Source: Lineolata rhizophorae (Eukaryota; Ascomycota; Dothideomycetes; Lineolatales; Lineolataceae). Taken from it: DNA of 64,000 bases. Below, one piece after another: positions 54,744 through 64,000 of this stretch; position 1 is the first letter of the stretch, and every line of letters starts with the position of its first letter. The DNA lies in the NCBI GenBank assembly GCA_010093515.1, contig MU001686.1, positions 156,147 to 220,146 on the forward strand. Direction: 5' to 3'. The position numbers and the translations under genes were made by a program. The notes under the pieces were generated by a model. It was given only the letters and a program-made list of their open reading frames with translations. It was not told the DNA's origin and ran no database searches.

Positions 54744-56621
54744 TCACCTCCCCGCCTCCTCCACAAAACCCTTCCTAACCGCCTCATCCACTCCCCGGTC
54801 TCCCTCCAACCCCTCCACCGCCTCCTCCACAGCCGCCTTCTCCACCTCCGCTTCCGCGCTCCCCTCTCCCTCACCGATCCCCTCCGCAACAGATCCCTCC
54901 CCCTCCCCGTCCCCTTCGCCCAAACCTCCCCAAGCCTTCCTGTTCCTCTTCGGCTCCCCCCTCCCGCTCTTCACCTGATAGCCTCTGACCCTCGGACCCT
55001 CGGCGCCTATCACACCCTCAGGCCACCCCTCCTCATTGTACGCCTTGGCGAACGCCTCGGCATCCGCCTCGAAGTCGCCGCGCGCGATGCTGGCCCGCAC
55101 GGAGCGCAGAAAGGCGTCCAGCACGTGCGCGTTGTGCAGCGCGAGCAGGGTCCAGGCCAACATCTCGCGCGCGCGCAGCAGGTGCGCCACGTAGGCGCGG
55201 TGGTGCGCGGCGCAGGCGTAGCAGCGGCAGCCGGGCGCGAGCGGGGCGAGAGAGGTCGCGTGCGGCGGGTCGGCGGCGTCGTCCCAGAGGTTGGTGCCGA
55301 GGGGGCGCGGCGTCGTCTTCGCCGCTGGGTCGCCGAGGCTAGGGGCGCGCGCGGAGGACGTGAAGGAGAAGTCGAGCGCGATGCCGGCGTCGGTGGCGCG
55401 CGAGACGAAGGATGCGGCGAGGAGGTCGGCGCCGTGGGATATGGCGCGGAGGAGGGCGTGTGGGGAGGGGAGTGGGGCGAGGGAGAGGCGAGGGAGGGAG
55501 GTCAGCGGAGCGGGCAGCGTGAGGGCATGGTCGTGGTGGTCGGTGGGGGCCGGGCAGGGAGCGAGCACCGACGGGTCGTACAGGGCGAGGCCGGATATAC
55601 CGGGCGTCGAGGCGTATGAGAAGGGGCTGGCGAGCTCGGCGAGCTCGTCGAGATAGAAGCGCTGCTGGGCGAGCGGGATAGGCAGGACGGGCGCGAATAT
55701 GGCTGGCGTTGCTGCTAGCGATGGCATTCCAGCCGCACCGCGCGTCCCATCGTCACCACAGCTTGCCGCATGCGCGCCCTCCGCCGCCCGCCGCCCAAGC
55801 TCCTCCACCAACCCGCCCACCAGCCTCCCTGTCCGCTCCGCCATCTTCTCCCGCCGCCTTACGCTCACGCGCTCCGCACCAAACGGCACGTCCGCCAGCG
55901 CGACGACGACATCTGGCCCCAACCGGCCCACGGCTCGCGCGTAGTCGGCGGCGGCTAGCGAGCGGAACCCTACCGAGGTGTGGATGCCTATGGCCGCGTC
56001 GGAGTTGGGGAGCGTGGGCGGGCAGGGCACGGGAGGGAGGCGCCGGGCGGAGAGCACGGTGAGGGCTAGAGATGGTGTGCCGGTGAAGAGGTGGAGGGGA
56101 GAGGGGGACGAGGGGCTAGTATGGGAGGCGTGTGAGGTGAGGGCGGAGGAGAGGATCGGAGGTGTGGTTGCGGGTGCTTTTTCTATGACTTGTGGTTGGG
56201 AGGTTAGTCGGTTTGTTGTCGTGTCTTTTATTGTGCGTTGGTGCCCGCTATGCGCCCTTCAATTGACGACGAACTCGAGCGCTTGGCCTTGTCGACGATT
56301 CTTCGCGAAGGTCGGGTTTGTCTACTCGAGGGACATCGCGACGCGTCACTCACAGTCCTCCAGCCCCATCAGCACGCTCTCAATCCCCGTGTGCCGCTCC
56401 ACCATGTCCGGGGTCAAGTGCGGCACCACGCCGCGCGACGCGACTGCGATAAAGTTGGGTGTCTCGATGCCCGCGTCGAGGTTGCGGCCGCGGCCTGCTT
56501 GCGTGAGGCGTCCGAGGCGAGGACCAATGGTCGCGCCCGCGGCCGCTTTGCGCACCGTGAAGGAGAGCATGCCGTTGTCGCTGGAATCGCGCGAGGCGGG
56601 GGAAGGAGAAGGGGTGGTCAT
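54744..56621 (-). CDS. qtrt2: Queuine tRNA-ribosyltransferase accessory subunit 2 (QTRT2-like)
   Basis: Non-catalytic partner of eukaryotic tRNA-guanine transglycosylase, which exchanges G34 for queuine in Asn, Asp, His and Tyr tRNAs. Minus-strand exons are 56621-56354 and 56188-54744 (570 residues; 165-nt intron joining GLED to FIEKAP). Exon 1 has GRLTQAGRGRN, IETPNFIAVASRG and VPHLTPDM. Exon 2 has GIHTSVGFRSL, DVVVALADVPFG, and the zinc site CRCYACAAHH with a distal His in LLALHNAHV, matching the CxCxxC-His pattern. An Ala/Pro-rich linker and a Glu/Gly-rich C-terminal tail of about 60 residues (GEGDGEGEGSVAEG) are lineage-specific. The gene is GC-rich and intact. Confidence 0.9.
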
Positions 56622-57033
56622 ATTGGCGGTTGCATGGCGAGAGGGGCCGCGTGAGCAATGTAGGATGGTGGAGGATGATGGTTGAAGAGAAAGAGAACGC
56701 GGTTAAGTCAAAGCGCCCAATCAGAAGCGATCGAACGCCTTGACTTTGGCTACTCACTTTCCGAGCACTCACGGGCTTGTTGTCACACTCTAAGTATAGC
56801 TATATTAATATTATGTAAAGTGCTCGCTCCCTTGTTATGTTTTCCTCATCGCATCTGTCCCTCTATTACATACTAACTTTACCATGTTGTAACCCACCCG
56901 ACATCCTCGAGTCTCTGTTCTCAGCTTCCGTCGGTAGTAACAAGCGCACTGAGTGAAATAAATTAAATATCAGCATCTCGACGCCGAGCGCACATTCCAA
57001 AGCGCAACGGATAGATCTCTAATTTGACAGTAC
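56622..57033. other. Intergenic region, 0.4 kb
   Basis: Promoter side of qtrt2 and 3' side of the multicopper oxidase gene. No feature recognised. Confidence 0.5.
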
Positions 57034-59135
57034 TCACCCCCAGAAATCTCTTTCCGTAAGTTCCCTCCTACAATCACTCGACTCTAATGGGTCCTCGACA
57101 TTTCCCGCGCAGTTTCCTGCCGCCTCCAGGCCCAAGGCATGGCAATTCTGAATCTCTGAGTCGGCGTAGAGGGGTGTTTCCTGACCGATCATCTCAGGCG
57201 CCTCTACAATGGTAACTTGCATACCAGCTTGAACTACGAGACCTCTCGCATCAGAATATATTTAAAGCAGGCGTGTTGATCCAGGCAGACGTATGAGACT
57301 TACGGTGGAATTCCATATGACAGTGAACTGTCCTTTCAATATTAGCCGCCTGTTTACTCACACTACCTGACAGCCCTCCCCCCCGCCTTCAATCCCACAC
57401 CCAAAAAATGTACGCAAAACTGAAAAAGTTTTCCACTCACAAAGCCACACCCCCGGATTCCCCGCTCGAAACCTCACCACCACCCAACCCCTCGGCGCCA
57501 CGTTCACCGTATCCCTCCTTATCGGCACCTTGCTCAGCGCCTCCTCATCCCCATCCCACTCCCCCGCCCCCCGTCCGGCGACCTGGAAATGGTGCCCGTG
57601 TAGGTGCAGCGGGTGCGGCCCATCGTCGGCGTTGAGGACGGCGATCTGCACGACGGCATTGTGCGGGACCACGAAGGGGCAGACGGCGGGGCCGTAGACG
57701 GCGGGGTTCGTGGAGAGGGCGCGGAGGGTGTAAAGGGTGTAAAGGGAAGGGACGAGAGGGGAGACGTAGGGGTGGGGGCAGAGGGAGAAGCTAGGACGCG
57801 TAAATTAATGATGGGATGCTTGAAAGGCAGGCTGTCGTCATTGGGGGAGACGCACCGTGGCCCCACGCCGGCGCGGTTCGTGAAGCTGGTCGTTAGCGTG
57901 ATGTGTTCGTCGACGGGGCCGAGCAGTTCCTCCCCATCAGCCGGGACGAGGTCCATATCGTTGAGCGGGCGGAAGTTTGTCTCGTTCGGGCTGAGAGGCG
58001 AGGGGTCGGGAAATTCGGCTGAGTAGGAAACAATGCCGTGGTTGGTGTACAGCTCGGTAGCGTCGGGAGGGGGCTGCTGGCCGCGTGATTGTAGCTCGAG
58101 CCGGTCCATGCGCGAGATGAGGGCGTAGTTGCGGGTTGGGTTCGACTTGGTGTGCAGGAGCACGTCGTAGCGTTGGCCGGCGGAGAGGCGGATCGAAGTA
58201 GTCTGTGCGGGTTCGACTGGACGCAGATATCAGTTGATTGTATGCGGTGCTCATTTGTTTGTATCCTACCTGGGATACCGTCAATGGCGACCACAGTCAC
58301 GTCGTGGTCCTCTTGGACTGTTAGTTCGAAGTTGGAAGTGCGTGTCTGCTCGGGCGGGAGGGCAACAAACCGATTCGGAGGAAGTGCGCTGCTAAAGCAG
58401 ACATGCTGATTACTCTGACAAGGTACGTTTTCCCCGACTCGACCTCAAATCGCGCTGTCCGCGCTTCATTGATCAGACTTGCGTTCGGCACCGGCTCCCT
58501 GCCCTCAGTCTCGCCCGTCAAGTACGCATGCAGCAGCCCCGGCATTTCCTCATCATACCTGTTCTCACCAACTCAGTCAGCAACTCACATACACCTCTTC
58601 TCTACTAGCCTCAAAAACTCAATAGAACCCACCAATCTGCCACCGTAACCGCCATCTCGCCCTCGACTCCCCATAGCCTCTCCCTCTCCGTGTCCCTCAC
58701 AACCAACGGCCCCCTCAGTCCATCCGGATACTGCCCCTTATTATGACTATGCCACCAATAGCTCCCCGCGGGTCCCGCCTCGAACACGTATTCGAACTCC
58801 CCGCCCGGTGGGATCCCGCACTGCGTCGCGCCGCTCGCGCCGTCCATCTGCGGCGTGCCGACCTGGTGCTGGCCGTGCCAGTGGATCGAGGTCGACTCAT
58901 TGCCGAGTGAGTTGACGACGCGGATGTGGAGCGTGTCGCCGAGTGCGACGACTAGAATAGGAGGCGGCCAGGCGCCGTTAACGGAGATGAGGGGGCGATG
59001 GGATAGGCCGGAGGGTGACGTGTGGAGCCAGGTTAGGTTCCAGGTTTGGGTTATGGAGGCAGAGCGGGCGAGGTGGAGGAGAAGGGAAAAGAGGAGGAGA
59101 GCGAAAGTGGGTAATGTGTGCATCGAGATGGCCAT
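57034..59135 (-). CDS. Secreted multicopper oxidase (laccase/ferroxidase-like)
   Basis: Copper enzyme that oxidises phenols or metal ions with reduction of oxygen to water. Seven minus-strand exons: 59135-58633, 58558-58371, 58317-58270, 58216-57856, 57790-57441, 57327-57304 (24 nt) and 57233-57034, giving 557 residues. The intron at 58318-58370 (GTTTGT donor) is the least certain. A signal peptide (LPTFALLLFSLLLHLARS) starts the protein. All four copper-binding blocks are present: SIHWHGQHQ, YWWHSHNKGQ, HPLHLHGHHF and FHCHMEFHLQAGM. The residue ten after the type 1 Cys is Met, where fungal laccases usually have Leu or Phe. N-glycosylation sites are visible. The exact class (laccase, ferroxidase, other) cannot be set from sequence by eye. 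Confidence 0.9.
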
Positions 59136-61229
59136 GTAGCGACTAGTTTTGGTCCGATAAGCCAATATCGATTGCAGAGGTTCAAGGTGCGAAGTCTGTC
59201 TTGAGCGAGTGTGTGAAACGAGTTGTTGGGCGCGGCTGGCTACTATGCCAGTGCGTGTTGTAAGATGCTTTTCCCCTTTTACGTGTTCATTATGCTGAGA
59301 ATTTATATTAAAATCGAGCACCGGCACTTATTGCCGCTCGCCGTGATACTGTTCCTGCAAGTGTATCAATTCTGTAACTTTGTAAGTCAAGTCAGGTTCA
59401 AACGTACCCTCCAACTTCCTATCTGATCTGGTGAATTGGGCAGCGCACGAACACCATGCCGGACTAGAATGGTTGGTGCTCGCTCAAAACGTGGCCGCGC
59501 GGATGATAAGACACACAAATGATGACTTGGGGTTGGTGGTGCCACGCGACGGCGGTCACCGTGGTGAGACAGTGACGCGTGGGCTTGAAATGAAAACCCG
59601 ATTCTCCGACATGATGCCGGGCGCTGGATACTAGTGATGCCAAAGCGAAGGACTGGGGAAACAGAATCATGTACTGGCAGTGGGATACTGATGCATATAT
59701 AGTCCCAACCAAGCGAATAGTAAGCCAAGACGATAAATCATCACCCGAAACTCGGAAACTGAATCCCTAAAAGGAGGTTTGACGATGGACTCCACCTATG
59801 TTGGACGCTAAGTCCCCATGCGAGAGATGTTCGGTTGTTACATGCAATTACAATGCCACGACAATTATGTGCGCATCTTGGCGACAACTAAAAGTTTTTG
59901 TACTTCCCAAGGATACTACGAGCTGTCCTAGGGTTTCTGGCTCGGATTTGAATTGCATTCTACTCTTATAAGCCGATCATGTAATAGTCGGTAAGGCAGC
60001 ACTCAACCATGCAGAATATTTCGAATTTTAAAAAATTCTGGTTTTGTTTTCCTTCTTTTGGTCCCCATTATGTTGATACATGTCAAGCCTCACACGCAAC
60101 AGAGTTAAAGCCAAAAGTAGACTGGTGGAATCAGTATCGGGAGTTTTCGGCTAGCCACATAATAGTCGTACGTACCAATACGTTGCACAATAGAAGCGCA
60201 CGCATCTCGAAGCGTTTTCCATACCACACTATGCGCACAAATCAACAACCACGATTGACACCCCCGATAACGTATGTTGCTACGTGAAAAAACTAAAGCA
60301 GAAAAAGATCCCCATTACGCCGAAAACTGCCCCGAGCAGTCGAATATCATATGGATTACGATTGAAGGACGCAAATCTTTTCCGTGATAAAGAAGCGATA
60401 TGGCTTTGCATCCGTGAACCTTTCTTGTTGTAGAAAGACCCCGTTAGTGGCACGATTGATTGGAAGCTCGGCCGCTGAGTTTCGATACTTGTGTACGCTG
60501 CGTTAAGAAGGATATGGAATCATACGTTCTTAGTCGTGCTCCAATGCGCAAGGATATCATTCTATTGCACCTTTCTGTAACGAAGCATTTCGTATTCCAA
60601 TCGGCTACATGCGACTTTCCACATCAAAATCGTACTTGCCTCAATTAGCTTAGCTAGGACATCCCGCGACGACTTAGATTCTCTAAGATCGCGGATCTCA
60701 GACCCTTTTGGAAATCTGAAAGCTTCACCTGACCTCACGCTCTCTCAGTGGAGGCAAATTTTCCTGTAATTGCTGTTCACTCAGTCTTTTGATGCTCTGT
60801 ACTCCTCTTACCTACAGTGGCGGCCATCATTGCTGGCAATTTCCGTTGAGACGCTTAAAAACTCGTTCAGTGACGTCACAATATGATGCATCCTATAGGT
60901 ACGTTCCACCACGTTTCTACGTCAGATGGTTACATCATTCTTTTAGGCAGCCTTCTATAGCAGTCTAACGATTCAGGGTTGTAGTGATAACGAGTAGAGG
61001 CTTGAAGGATGTGAACGCTGTTAGTCGTATTTAGAAGGCTCGAAGAAGTATCTATAACCCAGGCCATTCCGGCTTCTGGGTCCAGAGTTCAATATACCAA
61101 CAACTCAATATCATAAACCTTTCCAACTCAAGTTTCCGACTTGGAAGATCTAACGGTACAATTCTTCCACAGTGCGGAAAGCTAACGAGATTTCCCTAAA
61201 AAAGTCAACCACGCGGTTCTTCAGTACTC
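59136..61229. other. AT-rich gene-poor region, 2.1 kb
   Basis: No credible gene on either strand; open frames are short and lack ATG or domain character. No repeats or transposon ends recognised. Confidence 0.45.
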
Positions 61230-61593
61230 ATGTGGTTGGATTGCTATTAGCATATTGGCAACCTCAGTGGTAGCCCAGGAGTTCACATTAACCATGTGCG
61301 CTGAGGATGGCTACGGTGGCTGCACCAGGGAAGCCATGCCGCTCGATCCCCAGGCTGGCGCCTGCTTTGAATCTGAGGGCTTTAAGTCGGCGCTCATCAA
61401 AGGGCCCACGGAGCGCTGGATTTCCTATTGGGCTGAATATGGCACCGAAGACTGTGGTCACCGCGGCCCCTGCACTGGGTGCTCTACCATCACCTCCGAC
61501 GAGAGCCGTGGATGCCTTCCTTTCATGCACCCTAACGGAGATTGGCCGCCGCAACTTTCTGTTACTCGGGGAGATTGTTGTTATCCGTGCTAG
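61230..61593 (+). pseudogene. Small cysteine-rich secreted protein gene with a displaced start
   Basis: The body frame (open from before 61228, stop at 61591-61593) encodes a hydrophobic signal-like stretch ending VVAQ, then a mature part of about 100 residues with ten cysteines (MCAEDGYGGC, DCGHRGPCTGC, RGDCCYPC). There is no ATG in that frame. The only nearby ATG, at 61230, lies in the adjoining frame and meets TAG after six codons; the two frames differ by one base around 61230-61245. Either a one-base lesion or assembly error is present, or a distant first exon was missed. Size, cysteines and AT-rich setting resemble fungal effector candidates. No family recognised. Confidence 0.45.
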
Positions 61594-63322
61594 AGTTAAT
61601 TGGGGCATAGTGCGAAGAAAATAGCTAGGTCTGACTAACTATCTTTCAGGATGAACGAGATAGAGCAAAATAGCGTGAGCGAGGGGCTTCGGGCCTTGAT
61701 ATAGTACATCTCTTGTTATTGACAAAAGGTCAACGCTCAGCAGATCCGGTTGCTATGGCTCAAGAAATGCATTTGTATGACAAATTCATTGTACTAAAGC
61801 CGCAAAAGTGCCAGATAATTGGAATATGGTCTAGATTGATCTGAATTTTCGGCCAACCCAAACTAAGCTTGAGATACTAGAAGTAGTTCCCAGTTGATCT
61901 AATCCTATTGTAAATTATCCTTGACTCCCTGTGGTCTGGTAAACGAGAAGAGAGTAGTATCGTGCCCCATGTCTCCTGAAAGTCTATCTGTAAGGTGTTC
62001 TAGAACCTATTCGGACAAGCCAATGCCGTTCGGACCCCTTAGAGTGAGTAGATTGTCCTATGAATTACAGCAGTTTCATTTAGATGACAACTAGTTGAGG
62101 ATAGCCCTGCATATGAGCGCCAACGAATACGAGGTCGGCGTATTTTCCACAAGTTCCATCAACTCTGATTTGGAGAAATTTCTAGCAATATCTTCCTTAC
62201 TTTCGAACTTGCGGAGGAGTTTCCGGTCTTTCTGAAACGTGAGCCTCCGAAAAATGAGCTCTCTCGTATATTCTTGGGGTAGCAGGCCGGGTAGCGTACA
62301 AATCGACGAGACCTTAACTACTTCCGTCGGATTCGCTGGACTCGATCACCTGGAAACAGGGCATTGGACTATGCGCAGTAGCGATTACTTCTTTGAGCAG
62401 GGCTTAACACGGAAGTAAATGCAAGTATCTGAGTCTCAAACAGACAAATATGATGTGACGTAGTCCGTGAAACCTGGTGGACAGGACCGATTATTGGACT
62501 GAAATATAGAACATGATGGCTGTTTTACCAAGAAAGTATAAGAAACCCGACGCCACTTTCTTAGCTGGCCTAGAGAGTGGCGTTGGAAAACGCATCGTGC
62601 TCCTCGACCCGCGTACTTCACAATCGCGAGCCAGATCCTTCGGGCCGTAGCCTCAAATTTCTTGATTAGTGAGGTAGACAGCAGACTATTTCTCTGTTTG
62701 TTATGGTTTTAATAGAAGATAGGCAGCTTGGCCAGTTTGAGGCCAACGCTCTGATGCGCGCAAAATAATCAGAAGAAGTCACTTCACAATGTGGCTATGC
62801 GACTGGACGTATGAACCCAATATTACTCCTACGACCTTAGCATCCCGTTCCCAAAGCCGGCCAGAAAAGCCAAGAGCATAATCTATGGCAAGGCTAAGGT
62901 ATTGCGTAAGCTAGGTGACGCAAGGGTGCGGGAAAATAGCTGAATCATTAGTCTGGTTGGACAATCTCAAGTGTGCTGATGGCTAACGTTGGTGTCGGAG
63001 CCAACTTATACTGACCGTCCAGGGCTTTGCCGCCCACAGAATCGACACAAACAAGACATCCCTGTACGTCTTCGAGAGATTGCATAAAAGAGAGCCAACA
63101 GCGATGGAGCTGGCACCATTCCATGGCCGCAAGCAAGGAGTATAAGAATATTAGCTTTTTCAGACGATGCGCAGTAACTTATTACCTGTATAGGAATATC
63201 CTATTAGCAAGACTGACATCCGTCCAACAAAAAATAGTATTCCTGTGCGGTTCGGTTGGACACATTGAGAACAAGTGTGTCGCGGCAAACTTTGGCGGAG
63301 CTCATGAGGATTTCCGAAAGCA
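61594..63322. other. AT-rich region with an orphan minus-strand frame
   Basis: Mostly noncoding. Besides the frame at 62091-62345, a 45-codon plus-strand ATG frame at about 62512 (starts MMAVLPRKYKKPD) is visible but unsupported. Confidence 0.4.
62091..62345 (-). other. Orphan open frame with protein-like composition
   Basis: 85 minus-strand codons between stops, with folded-helix character: EYTRELIFRRLTFQKDRKLL, RKFESKEDIARNFSKSELME, TPTSYSLALICRAILN. The only in-frame ATG is internal, so it would need an upstream exon; an acceptor CCAG exists near 62337. Family not recognised; it may be a relic or a true terminal exon. Confidence 0.3.
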
Positions 63323-63900
63323 ATGGCAATGCCAGAAAAGGAGATGTGGCTCGAGAAATGGGTTGGGTGCCTGTCTGCTGCCATAACATATATACACAGC
63401 CGTGGAATCCGCCGTAAGGACTTTAAGCCATTCAACATTATTCGTCTCAGTTCCCGAATTTACCTTACGGATTTCAGTTCCGCCACGCGGCTCGGGCTCG
63501 AGGAGGAGACATCCACGTGCAATCCGGCATGCGGCACTGCTATGTACCTGGCGCCGGAGGTTCTCAACGGGTGCAAGGACCTGGCCAGGCATGGCAGAAG
63601 CAGTGATGTCTTTCCCTCGGCCTCGTGTTCTGCGAAATGGCGAATGTTGTGGGCCACATGGGCTGAGAAATGCTCTGAGACATATTTTAGGCTATAGGTG
63701 TACTCAATGCAGGGTCTGGTAGAAATCGTGCATTATTGTAAACATATTGGTCGGATCCACGGTGGTTTGATGATGTTCATTTCTATGATCAGCTGATTCG
63801 CCCGATGGTGGCTGAGGAACGAAAGGATCGCCTCATTGGGGCTGCAGACGCATTAGTAACGAACAGTTTTCATCGATATAGGTTGTATTCGCTGCTATGA
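63323..63900 (+). pseudogene. Degenerate protein kinase domain
   Basis: Relic of a fungal eukaryotic-type protein kinase C-lobe. One frame reads YIHSRGIRRKDFKPFNII, where the catalytic loop keeps Asp, Lys and Asn but lacks HRD His, then IYLTDFSSATRLG, where DFG is DFS, and GTAMYLAPEVLNG (APE motif) and GRSSDVF. Near 63612 the homology moves to another frame (LGLVFCEMANVVGHMG), a frameshift with no intron to explain it, and stops follow. The last helix appears at 63763-63900 (WFDDVHFYDQLIRPMVAEER). The N-lobe was not found upstream. Loss of the DFG glycine plus the frameshift make an active kinase unlikely. Confidence 0.7.
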
Positions 63901-64000
63901 AGAGGCCAATATTGCACGGAGCGATGAAAGTAACAATTTTTGAGCTGGCAGTCGCATAGCAATCTTGTGTCAGAGAACAAGTCTAGGTCGGTATTTTCTA

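Overview
The window is nuclear DNA of a filamentous ascomycete (Pezizomycotina); class and genus cannot be fixed from the sequence alone. The reasons are short GT-AG introns (mostly 49-100 nt) with CTRAC-type branch sites, dense protein genes on both strands, typical filamentous-fungal families (NmrA repressor, NACHT-type STAND protein, DUF7025-type AAA ATPase, PDR-type ABC transporter), and a transposase relic whose stops look like repeat-induced point mutation (RIP). Gene models were made by hand from splice sites and reading phase; exon coordinates are in each entry.

Layout. 1-13.1 kb: partial GH1 beta-glucosidase; single-pass membrane protein; OTT_1508-like deaminase; conserved acidic protein; PhoD-like phosphatase; four-pass MARVEL-like protein. 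14.7-20.5 kb: full-length PDR-type ABC transporter and a small membrane protein. 20.5-25.0 kb: AT-rich, degenerate island with an aminoglycoside-phosphotransferase-like pseudogene, GC hairpins, two minisatellite blocks, a RIP-mutated Tc1/mariner transposase fragment and a 56-residue zinc-finger-like ORF. 25.0-33.4 kb: a 1573-residue NACHT STAND protein divergent from a DUF7025-type AAA ATPase. 34.0-36.7 kb: Shp1/p47 (Cdc48 cofactor) divergent from Tom13/Mim1. 36.7-41.4 kb: little coding evidence. 41.4-49.9 kb: L-asparaginase with ankyrin repeats and the nitrogen repressor NmrA, separated by 4.2 kb of GC-rich, motif-rich noncoding DNA. 50.8-59.1 kb: housekeeping block (mitochondrial ribosomal protein bL19m, WDR89-like protein, tRNA-Asn, queuine tRNA-ribosyltransferase subunit 2) followed by a seven-exon multicopper oxidase. 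59.1-64.0 kb: AT-rich, gene-poor end with a small cysteine-rich secreted-protein gene with a broken start, an orphan open frame and a frameshifted protein-kinase relic.

The window alternates GC-rich, intact gene blocks with AT-rich islands (about 11.3-14.5, 20.5-25, 37-38 and 59.2-64 kb) that hold relics and orphan frames. Functional groupings are modest: asparaginase plus NmrA touch nitrogen metabolism; Shp1 and Tom13 share one promoter region; the NACHT gene and AAA ATPase share a 1-kb divergent promoter. The best candidates for under-described biology are the NACHT/AAA pair, the fungal deaminase, the glutamate/glycine-rich C-terminal tails shared by three unrelated proteins, and the effector-like locus at 61.2 kb.
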